NCBI RefSeq assembly: GCF_000715075.1
Contig: NC_134096.1
Location: forward strand, 41,241,804 to 41,305,803
Reading direction: 5' to 3'
Length of the DNA stretch: 64,000 bases
Source of the DNA: Nicotiana tabacum
Lineage: Eukaryota; Streptophyta; Magnoliopsida; Solanales; Solanaceae
Shown here one piece after another: positions 35,300 to 48,000 of the stretch. Made by a program: the position numbers and the translations under genes. The notes beneath the pieces were generated by a model. It was not told the origin of the DNA and made no database searches. It was given only the letters and a program-made list of their open reading frames with translations. Position 1 is the first letter of the stretch; each line of letters begins with the position of its first letter.

Positions 35300-37265
35300 G
35301 ATTATGACATATAACGAAACCGCTGAGCGCAATGACCCGGATTAAGAGGAATATCACGGGAGTATGATGCCAAACAATCTCCCGTGGGAGATCGAACATT
35401 TGGAGAGTCTTGGAAGCAAAGAAGATGTAAAAGAAACCAGAATCAGCATTCACCTAGGAGCCGAGCAGAAGGAAAAGGTGATTGAGCTCCTCTGACAATA
35501 CGTCCAGTGTTTGCATGGTCCTATGATGACATGCCAGGATTAAGAACCGACATTGTCTCGCATCGACTACCCACTGACCCTACCAGACCGCCGGACAAAC
35601 AGAAGCCCAGGAAGTTCAAACCTGATCTAAGTCTGAGGATAAAGAACGAAGTGACAAAACAGATAGAAACAAATGTAGTAAGGGTCACCAACTATCCAAG
35701 CTGGTTGGAAAATATCATCCTAGTGCCCAAGAAGGACGGGAAGATCAGAATATGTGTGGATTACCAAGATCTCAACAAAACTAGTCCAAAGGATGATTTC
35801 CCCCTACTAAATATCCACATCCTTATCGACAATTGCGCGAAGCATGAATTGCAGTCATTTGTGGATTGCTTCGCTGGATACCACCAAATCTTAATTCACA
35901 AGGAAGATGTAGAGAAGACAGCTTTCATATGGCTTGGAGAGTCTACTATTATAGAGTTATATCGTTCGGTCTCTAGAATGCCGGTGCCACCTACATGAGG
36001 GTTATGACGACCCTCTTTCACGGTATGATCCATAAGGAGATTGAAGTGTATATAGATGACGTCATCATAAAGTCTCGAAAGAGTTTAGAGCACTTGGACG
36101 ACTTGAGGAGATTTTTTGAATGCTTGCAAAGGTACAGTTTGAAGCTGAATCCAGCAAAGTTCACATTCGGAGTCCTCGCTAGAAAACTATTGGGTTCTAT
36201 TGGAAGAAGGAAGGGGATAGAGTTGGACCCGTAAAAAATCAAGGCCATATAGGAATTACCACCACCAAAGAGCAAGAAAGATGTCACGAGTTTCCTAGGA
36301 AGATTGAATTACATCAGTTATTTCATAGCCCAGTCCACGGTAATCTGTGAACTCATTTTCAAGAAGCTAAAGAAGGATGTTGCCACAAAATGGATGGAGG
36401 AGTGCCAGAAAGCCTTCGACAGAATCAAAGAGTATCTTTCAAACCCACTAGTGTTGGTTCCCCCCGAACCAGGGAAACCATTGTTGTAATATTTGTCAGT
36501 CTGTGACAATGCCTTCGGCTGTGTGTTGGGGCAGCATGATGAAACTGGGAGACAAGAGCAGGCTATCTAGTACTTAAGAAAGAAGTTCACACTATGCGAC
36601 GCCAAGTATACCCAGATAGAATGTACTTGTTGTGCTCTGACTTGGATTGCTCAGAAGTTAAGGCATTACATGTCGGCATATGCTAAGCATCTGATATCTC
36701 GGCTTGACCCGCTCAAGTATATATTTCAGAAGCCAATGCCTACCAGAATGCTAGCTAAATGGCAAATTCTCGTCAGCAAATTTGACATTGTGTACATAAC
36801 TCAGAAGGATATGAAAGGGAAAGCTTTAGCCGACCACCTCGCCGAGAGTCCAGTGGATGGAGATTGTAAACCTCTTACCATGTATTTCGCAAATGAAGAA
36901 GTACTATTTGTCGGGGAGGATATTGTAGAATCATACCCTGGATGGAGGATGTTTTTCGATGGAGCAACAAACTTCAAAAGAGTCATGATTGGGCATTCCT
37001 AATTTAAGAATCTGGACAACACTATCCAGTATCTACAAAGATAAGATTCCCTTGCACCAATAATATGGCCGAATACGAGGTGTGCATCTTTGGAATCAGA
37101 ATGGCAGTCGACATGGACATCAAAGAACTTTTGGTCATAGGAGATTATGATTTGTTGATACACCAAGTCCAGGGAGAATGGTCCACCAAGTATGTCAAGA
37201 TACTACCGTACCTGCACTGCATGAAGGAGTTGTGCAGGAAGTTGACAAAGATTGAGTTCAAACAT
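35300..37265 (+). pseudogene. Ogre pol relic: RT, RNase H and archaeal-type RNase H
   Basis: It begins in the protease-RT linker (KEDVKETRISIHLGAEQKEK) and runs through RT: MFAWSYDDMPGLRTDIVSHR, NIILVPKKDGKIRICVDYQD, FPLLNIHILIDN, and the catalytic box YIDD at 36049-36060, where YVDD is usual. RNase H follows (DNAFGCVLGQHDETGRQEQA, KKFTLCDAKYTQIECTCCAL). A second, archaeal-type RNase H starts at GWRMFFDGATNFK (36940), with NMAEYEVCIFGIRMAVDMD and VIGDYDLLIHQVQGEWSTK; its D, E and D residues are visible. A second RNase H is the mark of the Tat/Ogre lineage. Gag and protease are missing upstream. About eight stops and several frameshifts (near 35500, 35990, 37000) make it non-functional. Confidence 0.85.
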
Positions 37266-38064
37266 CGTTTCATTTTGGTAGTTATCGACTATTTCACCAA
37301 ATGGGTTTAGGCATCTACTTACAAGGCCGTCAAAAAGAAGGTAGTCTTATATTTTGTGCGAAACAACATCGTCTGCAGATTTGGAATACCGGAGTCCATC
37401 ATTACTAACAATGCCGCTAATCCCAATAGCGACCTCATAAGAGAAATCTGTGAGAAGTTCAGAATTGTCCATTGCAATTCCACAGCCTACAGATTGCAAA
37501 TGAATGGGGCAGTCAAGGCAGCCAACAAGAATACCAAGAGGATTCTGTGAAAGATAGTGGACAATCACAGACAATGGCACGAGAAGCTACCCTTCGCTCT
37601 ATTAGGTTATCGGACCACCGTGAGAATGTCTACTGGGGCAAAGACGTACATGTTGGTATATGGCACTGAAGCGGTGGTACCCGTAGAAGTCGAGATAACG
37701 TCCTTAAGAGTCATTCAAGAAACAAAATTGGATGATGCAAAGTGGATACGGGTCAGGCAAGAACAACTCATGCTCATTGATGAGAAAAGAATGGATGTAG
37801 TGTGCCATGGACAACTATATTAGAACAGGATGGCCAGTGCATTTAACAAAAGGGTGAAGCCTCACCAATTCACACCGGGGTAGTTCGTTTTGAAGAAAAT
37901 CTTTCCCCATCAAGAAGAAGCCAAAGGGAAGTTTGCACCGAACTGGCAAGGTCCTTACGTGGTTCACCGAGCACTATTTGGTGGAGCTCTAATCTTGGCA
38001 AAAATGGATGGAAGAGTCAGCAAAAATCCTATCAACTCAGATGCAATCAAGAGATTATACGCGT
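37266..38064 (+). pseudogene. Ogre integrase relic, catalytic residues lost
   Basis: Directly fused to the second RNase H: TKIEFKH runs into RFILVVIDYFTKWV. The end of RNase H, the linker and the integrase HHCC finger have therefore been deleted. The first catalytic Asp is present (VVIDYF). The second is Asn (ITNNAAN, codon AAC at 37407-37409) and the Glu is Lys (NGAVKAANKN, codon AAG at 37515-37517). Both changes are G-to-A. FALLGYRTTVRMSTGAK, LVYGTEAVVPVEVE and NWQGPYVVHRALFGGALIL (the GPY-type C-terminal module) follow, ending with DAIKRLYA near 38064. No chromodomain, as expected for Tat. Confidence 0.83.
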
Positions 38065-38089
38065 GAAGACAAATAGAGTTAGGGTTTTT

Positions 38090-38545
38090 GATGTAACAGA
38101 ATTACGTTCAACCTGACTTCCCTCGGAGGGATACGTAGGCAACCCACGTAGGGTTCAGTTTCTATCTCCTTTTTTTTTCTCTTGTAATATAAAAAACCAA
38201 ATATCACTTTTGTATGTTGTTCAGGAACTACGCCGACTTGATTTCCTCATAAAGAAATACGTAGGCAATCCTCATCGGATTTAGTCGCCTTTTGTAATCA
38301 TAATACATTCTGGCCTAATTCCACTTGGATACGTAGGTTGTCTGAGTCAGACTCGATCATTTTCATTCTTAGTCTCATTATTTTGCATCTGTTGTAATCG
38401 AACTATGCTTCGACCTAATTCCAATTTGGATACATAGGTTTCCTAAGCCAGGCTCGGTCATTTTCACATATTTTATCATCATCCCACGAACTACGTTCAG
38501 ACCTGATTCCCTTTTTGCATACGTAGGCAACCTGAAAGGGTTCGG
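38090..38545 (+). repeat. Diverged 'ACGTAGGCA' repeats in Ogre 3' region
   Basis: Five imperfect copies of a unit containing AACTACG..GACCT(G/A)ATTCC...GATACGTAGG(C/T)..CC...GGTT(C/T)(A/G)GT, starting near 38098, 38221, 38305, 38397 and 38478. Such repeats are typical just downstream of pol in Solanaceae Ogre copies. Function unknown. Confidence 0.7.
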
Positions 38546-39067
38546 TCATAACCTTAGAAAAACCTTTGAAATGCATTAGTTTTAATTAGAACGTAGTCGC
38601 AACAGCAAGTAGCCGCATTATTAGAGACATCACATAAGATCGACATCAACAGGACAAAGTTTTCAAAGGGATACGTTCGCGTGTGGAGAACATTTTGTAA
38701 TATGTCATAATCCGGAACCACGACATTTGCCTTCAAAGAAACACGTATTTTCAAAATGTTTTAATATATATATATATATAGCAATTTTTTCCATCTACCG
38801 AACTTCATGGCGCAATCATGTAAAAGGCTGGGGAAGACCAACACCGTGGTTGACACAAACCAACATTTCCCCCTACTAAGAAGTTTTCTTTGAGTGCAAG
38901 GTCAATAGGGAGTAAGGAATCGCTGGGACCACACTAGGGAAAATGACAGATCCGCCACTTGCCTAAGATTATCTCGCCTCCTTTTACTTAAATATTTTGA
39001 GTACAACTAAAGCTAACTCTTCAATCCTCTACAGGTGCCTCGGAATCAGACAGCTGACACTGAAATT

Positions 39068-39330
39068 TGTATATAGAAAACTGCCTACTCAATCAATTGG
39101 AGCACCCTGTACAAATTGCACGTCGGCTTCACCAATCGAAGTCCTGTATATAGAAAACTATTAGCTCGATAAATCGGAGTGCCTTGTACAAATCGCACGC
39201 CGGCTTCATCAATCGAAGTCATGTATATAGAAAACCGTCAGCTCAATCAATCAGAGCGCCTCGTATAAATCGAACATTGGCTTCGCCAACTTGAGCTATG
39301 TATATAGCAAACCGCAAGCTTCGCCAACAA
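39068..39330 (+). repeat. 77-bp tandem repeat in Ogre 3' region
   Basis: Units start at 39068, 39145, 39222 and 39299 with TGTATATAG(A/C)AAAC. The spacing is exactly 77 bp each time; the last unit is partial. Confidence 0.88.
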
Positions 39331-39567
39331 AAGCAATCTATAACACCGCTCCGTCAATCACGGACACCGAGATAGACAATCGCAAATCATGTGACCAACG
39401 TCCTGCCAATCGATGACAGCAACCTAGCTTCGCAGTCAAGAGTATCTCTTGGGCATGTTTTCGTTTCATTTACTATTACTTTGAATGTTTTGACGTTTTT
39501 CTCACACAACTATAGGTATGATTATGATTTTTATCAATTACTCTCGAATGGAGAATACTTTACATTT

Positions 39568-39713
39568 CAGTGCAAAGCTCTCCCAATAAGCGGAGACGTA
39601 CTCTACAAATTGAGCTCTCCAACCAAGCAGAGACATTTCTCAGTGCAAAGCTCTCCCAACAAGCAGAGACGCACTTTACCAATCAAGCTCTCCCAACAAG
39701 CGTAGACAATTTT
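39568..39713 (+). repeat. 73-bp tandem repeat in Ogre 3' region
   Basis: Two units start at 39568 and 39641 with CAGTGCAAAGCTCTCCCAA. Each unit itself holds two related half-units (AGCTCTCC..AA(C/T)AAGC..AGAC). Confidence 0.82.
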
Positions 39714-40371
39714 CAAATGCTCCGATAGCTACGGAATAGTACACAGCCCGACTAACAAATCTAGTTAGGATCAAGAATCCAGTCATCCCAATCTCAAATA
39801 ACGGCTCGCCAACAGCCATACATCATCATTCCTGCATCATTTGCATCATATTTAAATATATTTTATATTATAATATATTGGTATGCGTGTATTTCAATTA
39901 TTTTGTAGGAACAAACACCGTAGCGTGGAACGTTTTCTTAGCAGCAGGCCAAAATACAATGCTATGAGGACAGCCAACCCAGTAGCGGGCCTAAGATCCC
40001 ACCTCAGGACGATCAACGAGCTCAAAAGTTTGAATCATTTAAATCAGGCCGCAAAATTCAAGCTACCATGAGTGACTTATCTTCCGTCTCGTCGTATCAT
40101 CGCAATGCGATACTGGGACAGTTCCTGCAAGTGCCGGTTCCCCAAAATCCCTACTCCAGAACTACATAAGACCTGTTCCTCATTAAGCCCGAGGTATGTA
40201 AGTATTTCAAAGCCAAAATTCGGCTCGATACTCCCGAATCTTTCCAGAGTCTTCCTCAATTCAATCATACAAATTCACCATCACCATTTCCTGCAATATC
40301 TGCCTAAAGTAGGGACAAAATTGGCTTTGGTTCAATTTCTTTGCCCGAAAACTCTTTCATCGTCTCCCGTT
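39714..40371 (+). mobile_element. Ogre 3' untranslated region before polypurine tract
   Basis: AT-rich, with short incidental frames; I see no motif. Confidence 0.4.
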
Positions 40372-40384
40372 AGAGAGGGGCAGC
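40372..40384 (+). other. Ogre polypurine tract
   Basis: AGAGAGGGGCAGC directly before the 3' LTR start TATTGACGACC. Confidence 0.75.
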
Positions 40385-43300
40385 TATTGACGACCAATTT
40401 TGACCCTCTCTTTTAAAATTAATTTATTTATACTTAATAATTTGTAATAAATGTTTTCAAAGTATTTTTCAAGTAATGAATACCTATTTCTACAAGTTAA
40501 TTCAGTATTAGTTTCAAAATTAATCATTTGGTAATAGTATTATGTAATCACAAATTACATTTGCTATTTTAAGATTATTAAAATAATTTCTATACGTAAG
40601 TTCTATAATTAACTCAATAAAATACTTCTTAAAATATTTAATTAGTTGACCATTTCAATAATTCAAAATTAATGTGCTAGTGAAGTATTTTTACAAATAA
40701 TCAATTAATTACAATAATTAGTAGTACATAACAATTATAATTTTCATTACTTTTTATTGAAATTATTAAGTTTATTTAACTTAATTTCAAAAGGGATTAA
40801 AGACCAAAAAGCCACAATTGCATTTCTTGAATTAATTATAAAATAGCTACCTTTTAAATGATATTTAGCCCAAATACAAGACCTAATCCAAAATAACCCA
40901 GTCCAAACACTCATCTCTCCCTAAACCAATCACAACCTACCACATCACCCGTCTAAGTCACTCACAAAAGAAACACAAAATCATTGGGGTCGTCCATTCC
41001 ATAAATCAACCACCCACAATTTTAACCCTATTTGTTTTAATTTTAATACAAGATCTAATCCTCACCATCCAAAATATAGCAATCCATTGGCTACGAAATT
41101 TTCTCTGAAAATCCCTTTAAACGCCAAAATACCAGCACCGTTGATCTAAAATATCGACGTCCCAGATCATTCCTTACTTCCTTAATCCATAGACCAAACG
41201 GTCTAACCCTAGCAACCCTAATTCATGTGCATCATCACAGCCGCCTCTCTATATCCGTGAATCCTGCTGTTATATTTCCAAATTTATCACCAAATTCAAA
41301 CGCCCTAATTCTGAAACCTTAGACTAAAATATGAAAGCTCAAATCACCTGAGCTTTGTTATGATCTTTCAAATCGAAGCTTGAAATCACCTCTTGTCTCC
41401 TGAACCCCGTGAATCCTGCTGCAAATTCCTTTTTCAATCACAAAATTCAAAACCCTTCAAGTCTGAAAACTCTAGCTTGAAGGTGTAACTTCAAATCGCC
41501 TAAATCCTCTGGTGTCCCATCAAATTGGAGCATGCATGAGCCTTATTCAAAATATCATCATGGAATCATATACCAAGAGGTCAAACGCAGTGACCTCTAG
41601 GTTTTAGGGTTTGTCCGTTTGTTCGAAGCTTCAACAATCAATTACCCTTCACTCAGGTAAACTCAATACTAGATTTCCCCTCTGTCTTCTGGTTTTCATT
41701 CGATTTTCTATCATCATTACCATGACTCACTCTCCACTATCCGATTCAAATTCTCTGAACCCTAAAGCCTTAATTACACTATAAATAGAAGCCTGTAATA
41801 TTCTTATCTACGACAACCTAACAAGAGAAAATTACGAATCAATCACTTTACACTGAAGAGATATACATACAAAAAGCACTGAGAAGTTTAGCCTTAGGTT
41901 TCTCACTGTTTTTGTTTTTCTTTTTGTTGGGTACTATCACTGGTCTAAACTTGAGTGTTCTAGGATCTTAAGCAACTGGAAAAAGTTCTCGTTTGGTCTG
42001 CTGCTCTCAAAAAGGTCTGCACCTCTCTCACTTTTTGTCTTTTGAATGATACAAGTATGCCAAGTTAGGTTTTGTATATTACAATTGTTTTATAGTGTTT
42101 AATATGTTAATACTTGTGCTTTGTTAGTTTAACGACTACTTGTGATTAGTTGTCCTGCTATGATCTTTAAATAATGGTTGATTAAGCTATAATTGACTCT
42201 TGCTAATCTTATTTCCTGAGCTCCAACAGTCTACATGTTTAAGTTGTTATATGTTCATGTTCACATGAACCTTATAATCTTTGTTGGCATGCATTAACCC
42301 TTATCCTCGCCTGTTACATTTTGTTCATTGCATGTTGTATCTTTGTAGCTTGTAAGTTTATGAAGTTGAACCTATATTCTGATGACTATGATTGAATGGA
42401 TTTTAAGGTGTTTCAGTTTATATTCTCTATACCTTTATACCTTGGGGATAAATTCTTAGTGTCATATACCATCTCCTTTGTTTAATATTGTTAGACTGTT
42501 ACTGCTATGTCCTTTCATTTTGTTTAGTTTGCTTATTGCTTCTGATGACATGATCTTTCTTGAACTAAACCTCTCTTTTCTTCTCTCTATAATCCTGTTG
42601 TACATACCTGTTAAGGATAATTCATCTTTCCTCATAATGTGATTAGGATCATGTCCTTTCCTCTCTATAATAAAGGCTAGGAATTGGATAAACTGAGCTT
42701 AATTCTTTTCTTAATTAGCCAATACCCTCAACAACATGCTTATTTGATATCTCCTATCTCTTATCTTTAGGGACATCATGCATCTTTATCTTTTAAAGAA
42801 CCTAGCTACTTTTCCCTAGTTAAGTGTAACTTGTAAAAAAGAAGCATGGTCATCTTTGTATCCATGTGCTAACTTAGAATTAAGTTTGAGTTAAAAATTG
42901 TCCTGATGTAATGTCTATCCCTTATCTGTAACTTTGCTTGATCCAACTCTCAAAATATGTAAGGATTCCTCTGTTTGCATAAGGTCATTACTGACCTGCG
43001 ATGTTCAAGTAGCTGATTAACAACTGCATGTTCTTACTTAATTCCTGGTTATACATTATGTCCCAAATTATCTTAGTCTCTGTTCTCTTGATAATTTTAA
43101 AACCAAGTCTAATCCCTAAAGTCTCATAAGGGTATTTGCTGATGCTATCTGAGCTTGATGATATGCTTAACGTTAATGCCATTAGGTGTATGATGCTTAA
43201 GAATTCCCTGTTGTAGTTTATAAGTTAGAGAACCTACTGAGAAAGATTAACTATGTCATAAATACCTGTGAAATCTCTATACATGATGAATTATTGTTGT

Positions 43301-45038
43301 ATAGCTTTACCTTTTCTTAGAAAATTGACTTACTATAGACTTAGCCTTTTTTAACACATTTATGATGTTTCAGATGTTCACCTGTCTGACTTTCAGAATT
43401 AGATCTTTAGAATTCATATGAATACATGTTTGTTTGGTAATTCAATATAGATTGTATGTTCTTAAGTTAGGAAGGAAAGTATATTTTGTGGTAAGTAATA
43501 CCTTGGCATTTAATTTGCATTGGAAGGGCCTCATTGGCATTCAAACCTGTAAATAAAATATGTTGTTAGTGTTTAATGGTATTTGGGAGTGGGTTTCGAC
43601 TCTAAGTTGGGCTGCCCTCCTCGGTACAAGCATTGTCTTGGGCCTTGATTCCCTTGGGAACTTTGAAGTGCCGGAGGATCCAAAGGGGGTATCGACTTTG
43701 AGTGGGGCTTCCTTTTTAGCCCTTATTTCATTGACGCATTTAGTTTTTTAGGGATTTAATGTTCAATGACAACGAAAGGTTTCTAATTTGGATTATTTGC
43801 TAAGTAAAGCCACCACATTAATATAATTTCCCACAGCGTTGATTATTTTCTTGTTTCAATTATTTGTGTATATAACTGTCATGTGTATTTGAATATGCTG
43901 AGAATATGGAGTATATTTCTAATAACTTTCTTTTATTTTTTTGGACATGTAGACATTTGGGCCTACTGAATTCCTAATGAACTTAGGCCCAAACCAGCCT
44001 CGCTAAATCTTTGAAAAGTCCAGTCTTGCCATAGCCGCGCCTCTCAAATTGCTGGGCCTACCTTATTGGGGCCCAATCTTTAGAGTCCAGTCTTGTCCCT
44101 TACCACTTTCATTACTACCCATTATTTTCATAGCTTAGTTTATTGCCTTAATTATTTTCGCTTATTGCATTTGCTCTCTTATCGTATTTTTTACTATAAT
44201 GTATTAACACTCATATATTAGATTATGTATTTTTCTTTTATGCTCTAGTATTATATAAAATATAGGCAAACCTTAATTAATATATGACTTAAAAGGAAAT
44301 AGTTAGCAATTGATCTTCGCCTCCTGTTAATTCTAACCTGTTCATCTTATACTCTCACTCCTATTTAACATTTTGAAGCTCATGTATTTAATCAGAATGG
44401 TAACCTATTTTCAAGAAAAATTAGGAAAGAGTCACTGATTTTCACTAACAGGAATGGAGTCAAATTGTTTCATAAAAAAGGCAGTAATTGACAGTCTCAA
44501 ATGAATTTCCATAGACTCGCGTTTTCAGATTTTTTGAAAACCAAGGTACATTTAAAAATCATCTTTCTTACAAACAAAGATTGCTCTAGCATCTATTCTT
44601 CAAAGATAATCACTTTTCTTTACTTAATACCTTAAGCTTTAAAATATAAATCACTTTCAAAACTCTCATAGCCTCCAACAACTATTTTATAACCCCATAC
44701 CCTTCTTACGTCTTACACATACATTTCCTTTAGTATATAGCGAGCACTGCCTTAGTAATAATCAAAGCATAGTGTAAATAACTAAGTCCTTAAAATTAGT
44801 CTAGGTTTTATGGAGCTACCTCAGGTAGATTTTAAAGGGTGCCTAACACCTTTCCCTTAGAAGAACAAAAACCCTTACCCATAAACTCACCGGTTTATAG
44901 ACCTGTAATGAACATAACTTAGTAATTAAATAGGCACCCTAGTATACCGTTACATATTAGGTGGAGACTCTCTTTCATCAACAACAGAGAAACCACAAGT
45001 TGAATCCTGTCTTGACTAGTGCAAAATAGGGTGCAACA
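40385..45038 (+). mobile_element. Ogre 3' LTR
   Basis: 4654 bp, TATTGACGACC to GGTGCAACA. The first base pair step TA (TG in the 5' copy) is a decayed LTR end. This copy keeps the promoter region (TATAAATAG) lost from the 5' LTR, and lacks a 115-bp segment present there. It is followed at once by mitochondrial-like DNA. Confidence 0.87.
41780..41788 (+). promoter_or_regulatory. TATA box of Ogre 3' LTR
   Basis: TATAAATAG followed about 30 bp later by a purine-containing leader. It is the best core promoter candidate on the plus strand in this window. Because it sits in the 3' LTR it could only drive transcription outwards into 45039 and beyond. Confidence 0.55.
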
Positions 45039-48000
45039 CCACTAAAAAGGGGATAAAGAGCGTACAACGACCTTTCCAATCATAAAACAATCCCTACCTA
45101 TACATTCCATGGCAACAGATAGAAGGCAGTTTTGTCATTGTTCTTAACCTCAGGCATATTTACGTTCCCAATAATCTCCATTAAAATACTACCATGATTT
45201 CCGAACAAACCGAGGGAGAGTCAAGGTATGAAAAAACTTATCTATGATCTACTTATTTCCAAGTACGTATCATCCGCTGCCTTATCGGCCATCTCTGCAG
45301 CCGCCAAAAGCATACCCTCTCTCGGATATTGAGTGGGTTGACCCGGGAAGAGATCCAGACAAACCTTCCAACAAGAAAAATACAATTTGATCATAAGGCC
45401 ATCTCGGGCATAGGAAAGAAAGGTGGCGGACAACCGACGTACTGGGGAGCCTAAACAGCATTGAGGATGAGTCCGCTGGTCGACAAACAACTTCTATCTA
45501 CAGGTGCTTTCATTATGGATCGGTTGACTTGTCAGGATTGATTGCTCACGCACAATTAGGTTGGGAAGCCTTGGGAAGGTTATCTGAATCACTATCAATA
45601 CGATGTAGGGCTGATTTGCTGACCCTAACGAACGTGACGTTTTCCCAAGGCAATTCAAAAAAGGCGGGAATACCTTTGACCTGGGCTGGGGAGGGATTCG
45701 GGTTGCTTTTCTTTAGGACTTTAGTCTGTAACAAGGCTCGAAGACCTCCAGCTGCATTTGAAATGGATCAGGTAGGGCATTAGTTTACCACATGGGTGGA
45801 TTAGTAGTTTTCTTTATTTTCTTCAATGGTAGGAAATACGCATCAGCGGGGGTATATGGGAGGAAACCATTCTGTAGTAATTCAAATTACTCCTTCAAAT
45901 CACTAAGTAAAATCTGGACTAACACATACCGCAGTGTATTATGGTCAACCCATATAGTCGCACCTACCAGCAACAAGACGACTACTCCCTGCACACTACT
46001 AAACGACGCTATTTAACGCTTGGGTTCGCCCAATACAAGAACTATAGCCCAACCTAACTTAAGGCTAAAGCCATAGACTACAGCCCCGTGAGAGCCCTCT
46101 ATTTGACGAACATACTCCGTTTTGATCTCCCCCATACCTTCGTATCAAATATGGGAATAATTGGCTTTCGAATTAAAATAATAGTGCATAATGGCAGCAC
46201 TCCTTCCCATTTCTTCTTTTATGATCTTATCTACTTGAAATGCTTAGTTGTAAGTGCGGAGAAGGTACCCATGGGACCAAATGAAAGGTCACTGAAAGGT
46301 TTTCAACTAAAGCTTTGCCAGTACTTGAAAGACTCGAAAGACCTACTTGATGAGTTTCCTCATGAGTAAGTTCGTAGGTGCTTTTAAGTTGAGTGTCGCG
46401 ACGAGATTATCCTAAGAGAAGCTTTAGCCCTTGAACCTGAAACGACAATTATGAGCTGTGTCAGAAGTGACCGACTTTATTTTATTAGCTATATGATTAG
46501 AGGCTTAGTTGTTAGCTATCTAAAATCTACGTTAAATAAAATCCCTTTTGAAAAAACCACTAATCCGCCAATATGATGTGTTCCAAAAGGAACATAAGAT
46601 AAATGAATAGGACTGAAAAAAGGTCTACTCTTATAGAAGAGCTACAGAGAAGAACGCAGATTCACACCTTTATTTCTCGTAGATCAAAGAGTCAAAACTA
46701 GCTTTCGATCTAACCAACCATGGAGCTACCAACCAACAAGCAAAATGAGTTCTCATTCAAGGATAACTAAGCTTTGACAAGGGAGAGGGGGACTAAACCA
46801 ATAGGAGGAAGAAGTAGATGGAAGACAAGGTCACTTGTGAAAGAACTAACTGAAGGGGACTATCATAGTTGGGGCGGTGGATGACAGGCTAGCTCACCAA
46901 GAACATTAGGAGAGGTTGGGGAAGACTTGGCTGCGGCAAGTCAAGGAGAGGTTAGGTCAAGGGATTTCAAACAGAAGTCCCATCAATCAGAAGAAAAGGA
47001 TGTTCCAGGAAAGAAAGAAACAAGGATATCCAAAAGAATAGGACTTGAAGAAAGGTCTGAATGAGGGGAGATCGGTCTAAGGGCTGCAAGATATGCTACA
47101 AGGTTGAATCAGTCCACTAAGGTATGATCTTATATATGATTTCAGCGAAGTGTTCAAGTCAAGGACTTAGGCGATCAAAGAAAAAAAAACTTGAAACAAA
47201 AGCCTTTTATCCCACAGCTAAGGCATTCATCCAATACAGAGAGAGTGTCATATAGAATAACTCTATCCTTTGGAAACCACCTATTCCTCTCATTGAATAC
47301 CTTAACTAGGGTTAAGATTCATGGTTAGAGAAGGATTAGGTCTTTTTAAGAGCTTATTGACCCCCCAAAATTAAGCTTTATGACCGATTTCTTTAGCTCA
47401 ACTTCTTTTCAGTGCATGATAGAGCGTGAGGTTCGAGATCTGTACGAACAAATGCTTTATTCGATCACTTTTCGCTAGCCATAATGAGTGATGAGATAGC
47501 GTATGATCTGTGCGCTAAGCGAGCACTAAGCATTTTCTACTTCAACAACTTCTACTTATAGCTTAGCAGTTTTGTCTTTCAAAATTCTCTTTAAACTTTT
47601 CTTTTTCTTTTAGATGATGACAAACGAACTGAAAACTACAAATTCTTCTAATTAATTGAATCCTTTCCTAGAATCTAATTTTCTTATATATATAGAATAG
47701 TGATGTATTTCTGACATTTTGTCAAGTAAACCTGCACCCAAAGTGCTTACGTAGCAGGTCACCGTTTGGCTAAGATCCTTGATGACTGATTGATAAGCAC
47801 TAACGCTTTCAGTCTTGTGTTAAGTGTTCGGATAGCGACTAAGGTCCTAACAATTTGATGTTAGACTTTTCAACATGAGGGACATCAAACTCCTCTAACG
47901 CAAATAACATAAAGACTAGGATTAGATGCTTAACATAATGACTCGTATGCTTTCATGAAAGATAGAGGAGCGACTCTTGAGAGAGACATGTAATAACTCG

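Larger units (their letters stand above)
16932..45038 (+). mobile_element. Ogre-type (Tat lineage) Ty3/gypsy retrotransposon, nested and decayed
   Basis: A 28.1-kb element bounded by two related LTRs (16932-20834 and 40385-45038) that start T(G/A)TTGACGACCAATTTT and end GGTGCAACA. Supporting features in order are a tRNA-Arg type primer site, a long leader, an extra ORF1 encoding a plant mobile domain protein, a pol relic with a second (archaeal-type) RNase H, tandem repeats and a polypurine tract. This order is diagnostic of Ogre. Three younger insertions add about 12 kb, so the original was roughly 16 kb. Flanks are TCCCT on the left and CCACT on the right: a weak target duplication, 3 of 5 matching. 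Both flanks are mitochondrial-like DNA. It is non-functional: gag and protease are absent, and pol is full of stops. Confidence 0.88.

Noticed and set aside
39068..39713. Regularly spaced repeats resembling a CRISPR array
   Set aside because: Units are head-to-tail tandem copies with no unique spacers, in a plant retrotransposon; no cas genes.
16927..45043. Perfect target-site duplication for Ogre
   Set aside because: TCCCT on the left and CCACT on the right match at only 3 of 5 positions; not claimed as a true duplication.
46088..46369. 93-codon plus-strand frame in mitochondrial-like DNA
   Set aside because: No similarity to any mitochondrial protein I know; kept only as a mention within the block.
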